A stretch of DNA of 15,874 bases, taken from the NCBI GenBank assembly GCA_029554925.1, contig JAKPUV010000294.1, forward strand, positions 1 through 15,874, in the 5' to 3' direction. Positions 15,000 to 15,874 of the stretch are shown here, piece after piece (position 1 is the first letter of the stretch; each line of letters starts with the position of its first letter). The position numbers and the translations under genes are program-made. The notes below the pieces were generated by a model. The model was not told the DNA's origin. It saw only the letters and a list, made by a program, of their open reading frames with translations, and made no database searches. This stretch comes from Candidatus Hydrogenedentota bacterium (GTDB lineage: Bacteria; Hydrogenedentota; Hydrogenedentia; Hydrogenedentales; CAITNO01).

Positions 15000-15874
15000 T
15001 CAGCGCGTTCCAGCCAGTGATCCCATTAGAAAAGTCACCATGGCCTCCCGGTCCACCTCGTGGGCGCCGGGGTGAATGTGCAGGCCCACGCGGGCGGGAA
15101 CGCCCAAGAGTGTATAACAGCGCTGGACGTCACGGAAAGCGACGCGCCCCAGCAGAGGCGGAAACTGGTCGCGGGGCTCCTGCTCGCCGAGCTGGCATTG
15201 CAACGCGCGCGGGGCGAAGAGGGCGTAGACATCGGGGAAGTCCACGAGCTCCCGCAGGCCCTCCTCCTTCCAGCAGAGACAGTGGTTGCGCTCCATCTGG
15301 TCCATGAGGGTGAGAAAGCCGCAGCTCGACACGGCGGCCACCCGCGTGTCCAACGCGCCCAGCCACAGGGCCATCTCGCCGCCGAGAGACAGGCCCGCGC
15401 ACCCGATGCGCGCGGGGTCCACTGTGTCCAAGGAGGCCAGGTAGTCCACACAGCGCATCAAGTCCCACGTGCGCTGCCCCAGGAGGGTCTTGAAGGCGGC
15501 GTCCTTTTCGTGGTAGGCGATGTCCGGCGCGACGACCAGCGCGCCCGCGCGGGCCAATGCCGCCGCGAACCCTTTGTAGATGGACTTTTCGTCGAACACA
15601 TCCTCCGGTTTGGACCCGTGGCCGCCGATGCAGACCACGGCGGGACGCATGGCGCGCCCCCCGTCCTCCGGCATGCCCACGAGAACGCGGATCCGGCGTT
15701 CCGGGGTGGCCGCAAACTCCACCTCCGTCAGCTGGAATCCGTCGGCCTTCCGCCTGCCGGCCTCACGGGCCTTCAGGGGAGTCTTCGTCCATTGGGCGGC
15801 GCAGGCGTCCAGTCCCAGCAGGGACATGAGTGCCCCGCGCGTTTCCCGCTGCCAATCCTCCGCCTCCTTCCCGG
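15000..15874 (-). CDS. Alpha/beta hydrolase (acetyl xylan esterase/dienelactone hydrolase-like), 5' end off window
   Basis: The frame is open from the stop at 15000 through the right edge. An ATG at 15827 gives 275 aa, but 15 further in-frame codons run upstream (…EAEDWQRETRGAL…), matching the family's helical start, and no binding site precedes that ATG. I treat the gene as truncated at its N-terminus. Numbered from 15827: the oxyanion region is VCIGGHGS (65-72), the nucleophile elbow is GLSLGGE (145-151, Ser147) and the catalytic His is probably His256 in HPGAHE. The acid position, usually Asp in a G-x-x-D-P motif after APR, reads GEQEP (214-218), so Glu217 or nearby Asp220 may serve. No signal peptide is visible in the part present. 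It is probably an intracellular esterase; the substrate is unknown, though ROK linkage hints at carbohydrate metabolism. Confidence 0.82.
   Translation of the reverse strand, partial: GKEAEDWQRETRGALMSLLGLDACAAQWTKTPLKAREAGRRKADGFQLTEVEFAATPERRIRVLVGMPEDGGRAMRPAVVCIGGHGSKPEDVFDEKSIYKGFAAALARAGALVVAPDIAYHEKDAAFKTLLGQRTWDLMRCVDYLASLDTVDPARIGCAGLSLGGEMALWLGALDTRVAAVSSCGFLTLMDQMERNHCLCWKEEGLRELVDFPDVYALFAPRALQCQLGEQEPRDQFPPLLGRVAFRDVQRCYTLLGVPARVGLHIHPGAHEVDREAMVTFLMGSLAGTR

Overview
The window is GC-rich, gene-dense DNA from a Gram-negative (diderm) bacterium. The strongest taxonomic cue is an outer-membrane TamA-like barrel followed by a TamB-like protein. The mix of a uroporphyrinogen-decarboxylase-like (URO-D) protein, a ROK sugar kinase and a dienelactone-hydrolase-type esterase is common in environmental genomes of the Planctomycetes/Verrucomicrobia/Lentisphaerae/Hydrogenedentes kind. 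That placement is inference; no rRNA or tRNA gene is present to fix it.

Layout. (1) 1-323 holds no convincing gene; it has a 9-nt periodic repeat and a hairpin upstream of (2) a plus-strand URO-D superfamily protein (324-1736). (3) A minus-strand block runs GNAT acetyltransferase (8385-8972), TamA-like Omp85 protein (about 6477-8303) and a very long TamB-like protein (1752-6473). The last two are 3 nt apart and should work together at the outer membrane. (4) A divergent intergenic region with a perfect 16-bp GC palindrome and a good sigma-70 promoter starts a plus-strand series: a secreted protein whose predicted mature N-terminus is Cys-Ser-Cys, as in TIMP/netrin-like modules (9132-10082), a small membrane protein (10144-10548) and an alpha-helical protein of unknown function that overlaps it (10541-11293). 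(5) A GntR regulator (YtrA type), ABC ATPase and 452-aa multi-spanning membrane protein form a tight operon (11344-14002) with 4-nt overlaps. Its promoter carries an operator-like dyad over the -10 and leaves no room for a leader. (6) Converging on it from the right are a ROK-family protein (14006-14956, GTG start) and a serine esterase/alpha-beta hydrolase whose frame stays open through the right edge, so its true start lies outside the window.

How the genes work together. TamA/TamB is a recognised outer-membrane biogenesis or lipid-transport pair. The GntR/ABC/permease set looks like a self-regulated export or envelope-stress module of the YtrA class. The ROK kinase and esterase may act in carbohydrate use. 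I see no mobile element, CRISPR array, phage gene, RNA gene or recognisable defence system. The least explained part is the secreted CxC protein and the two unknown genes after it.
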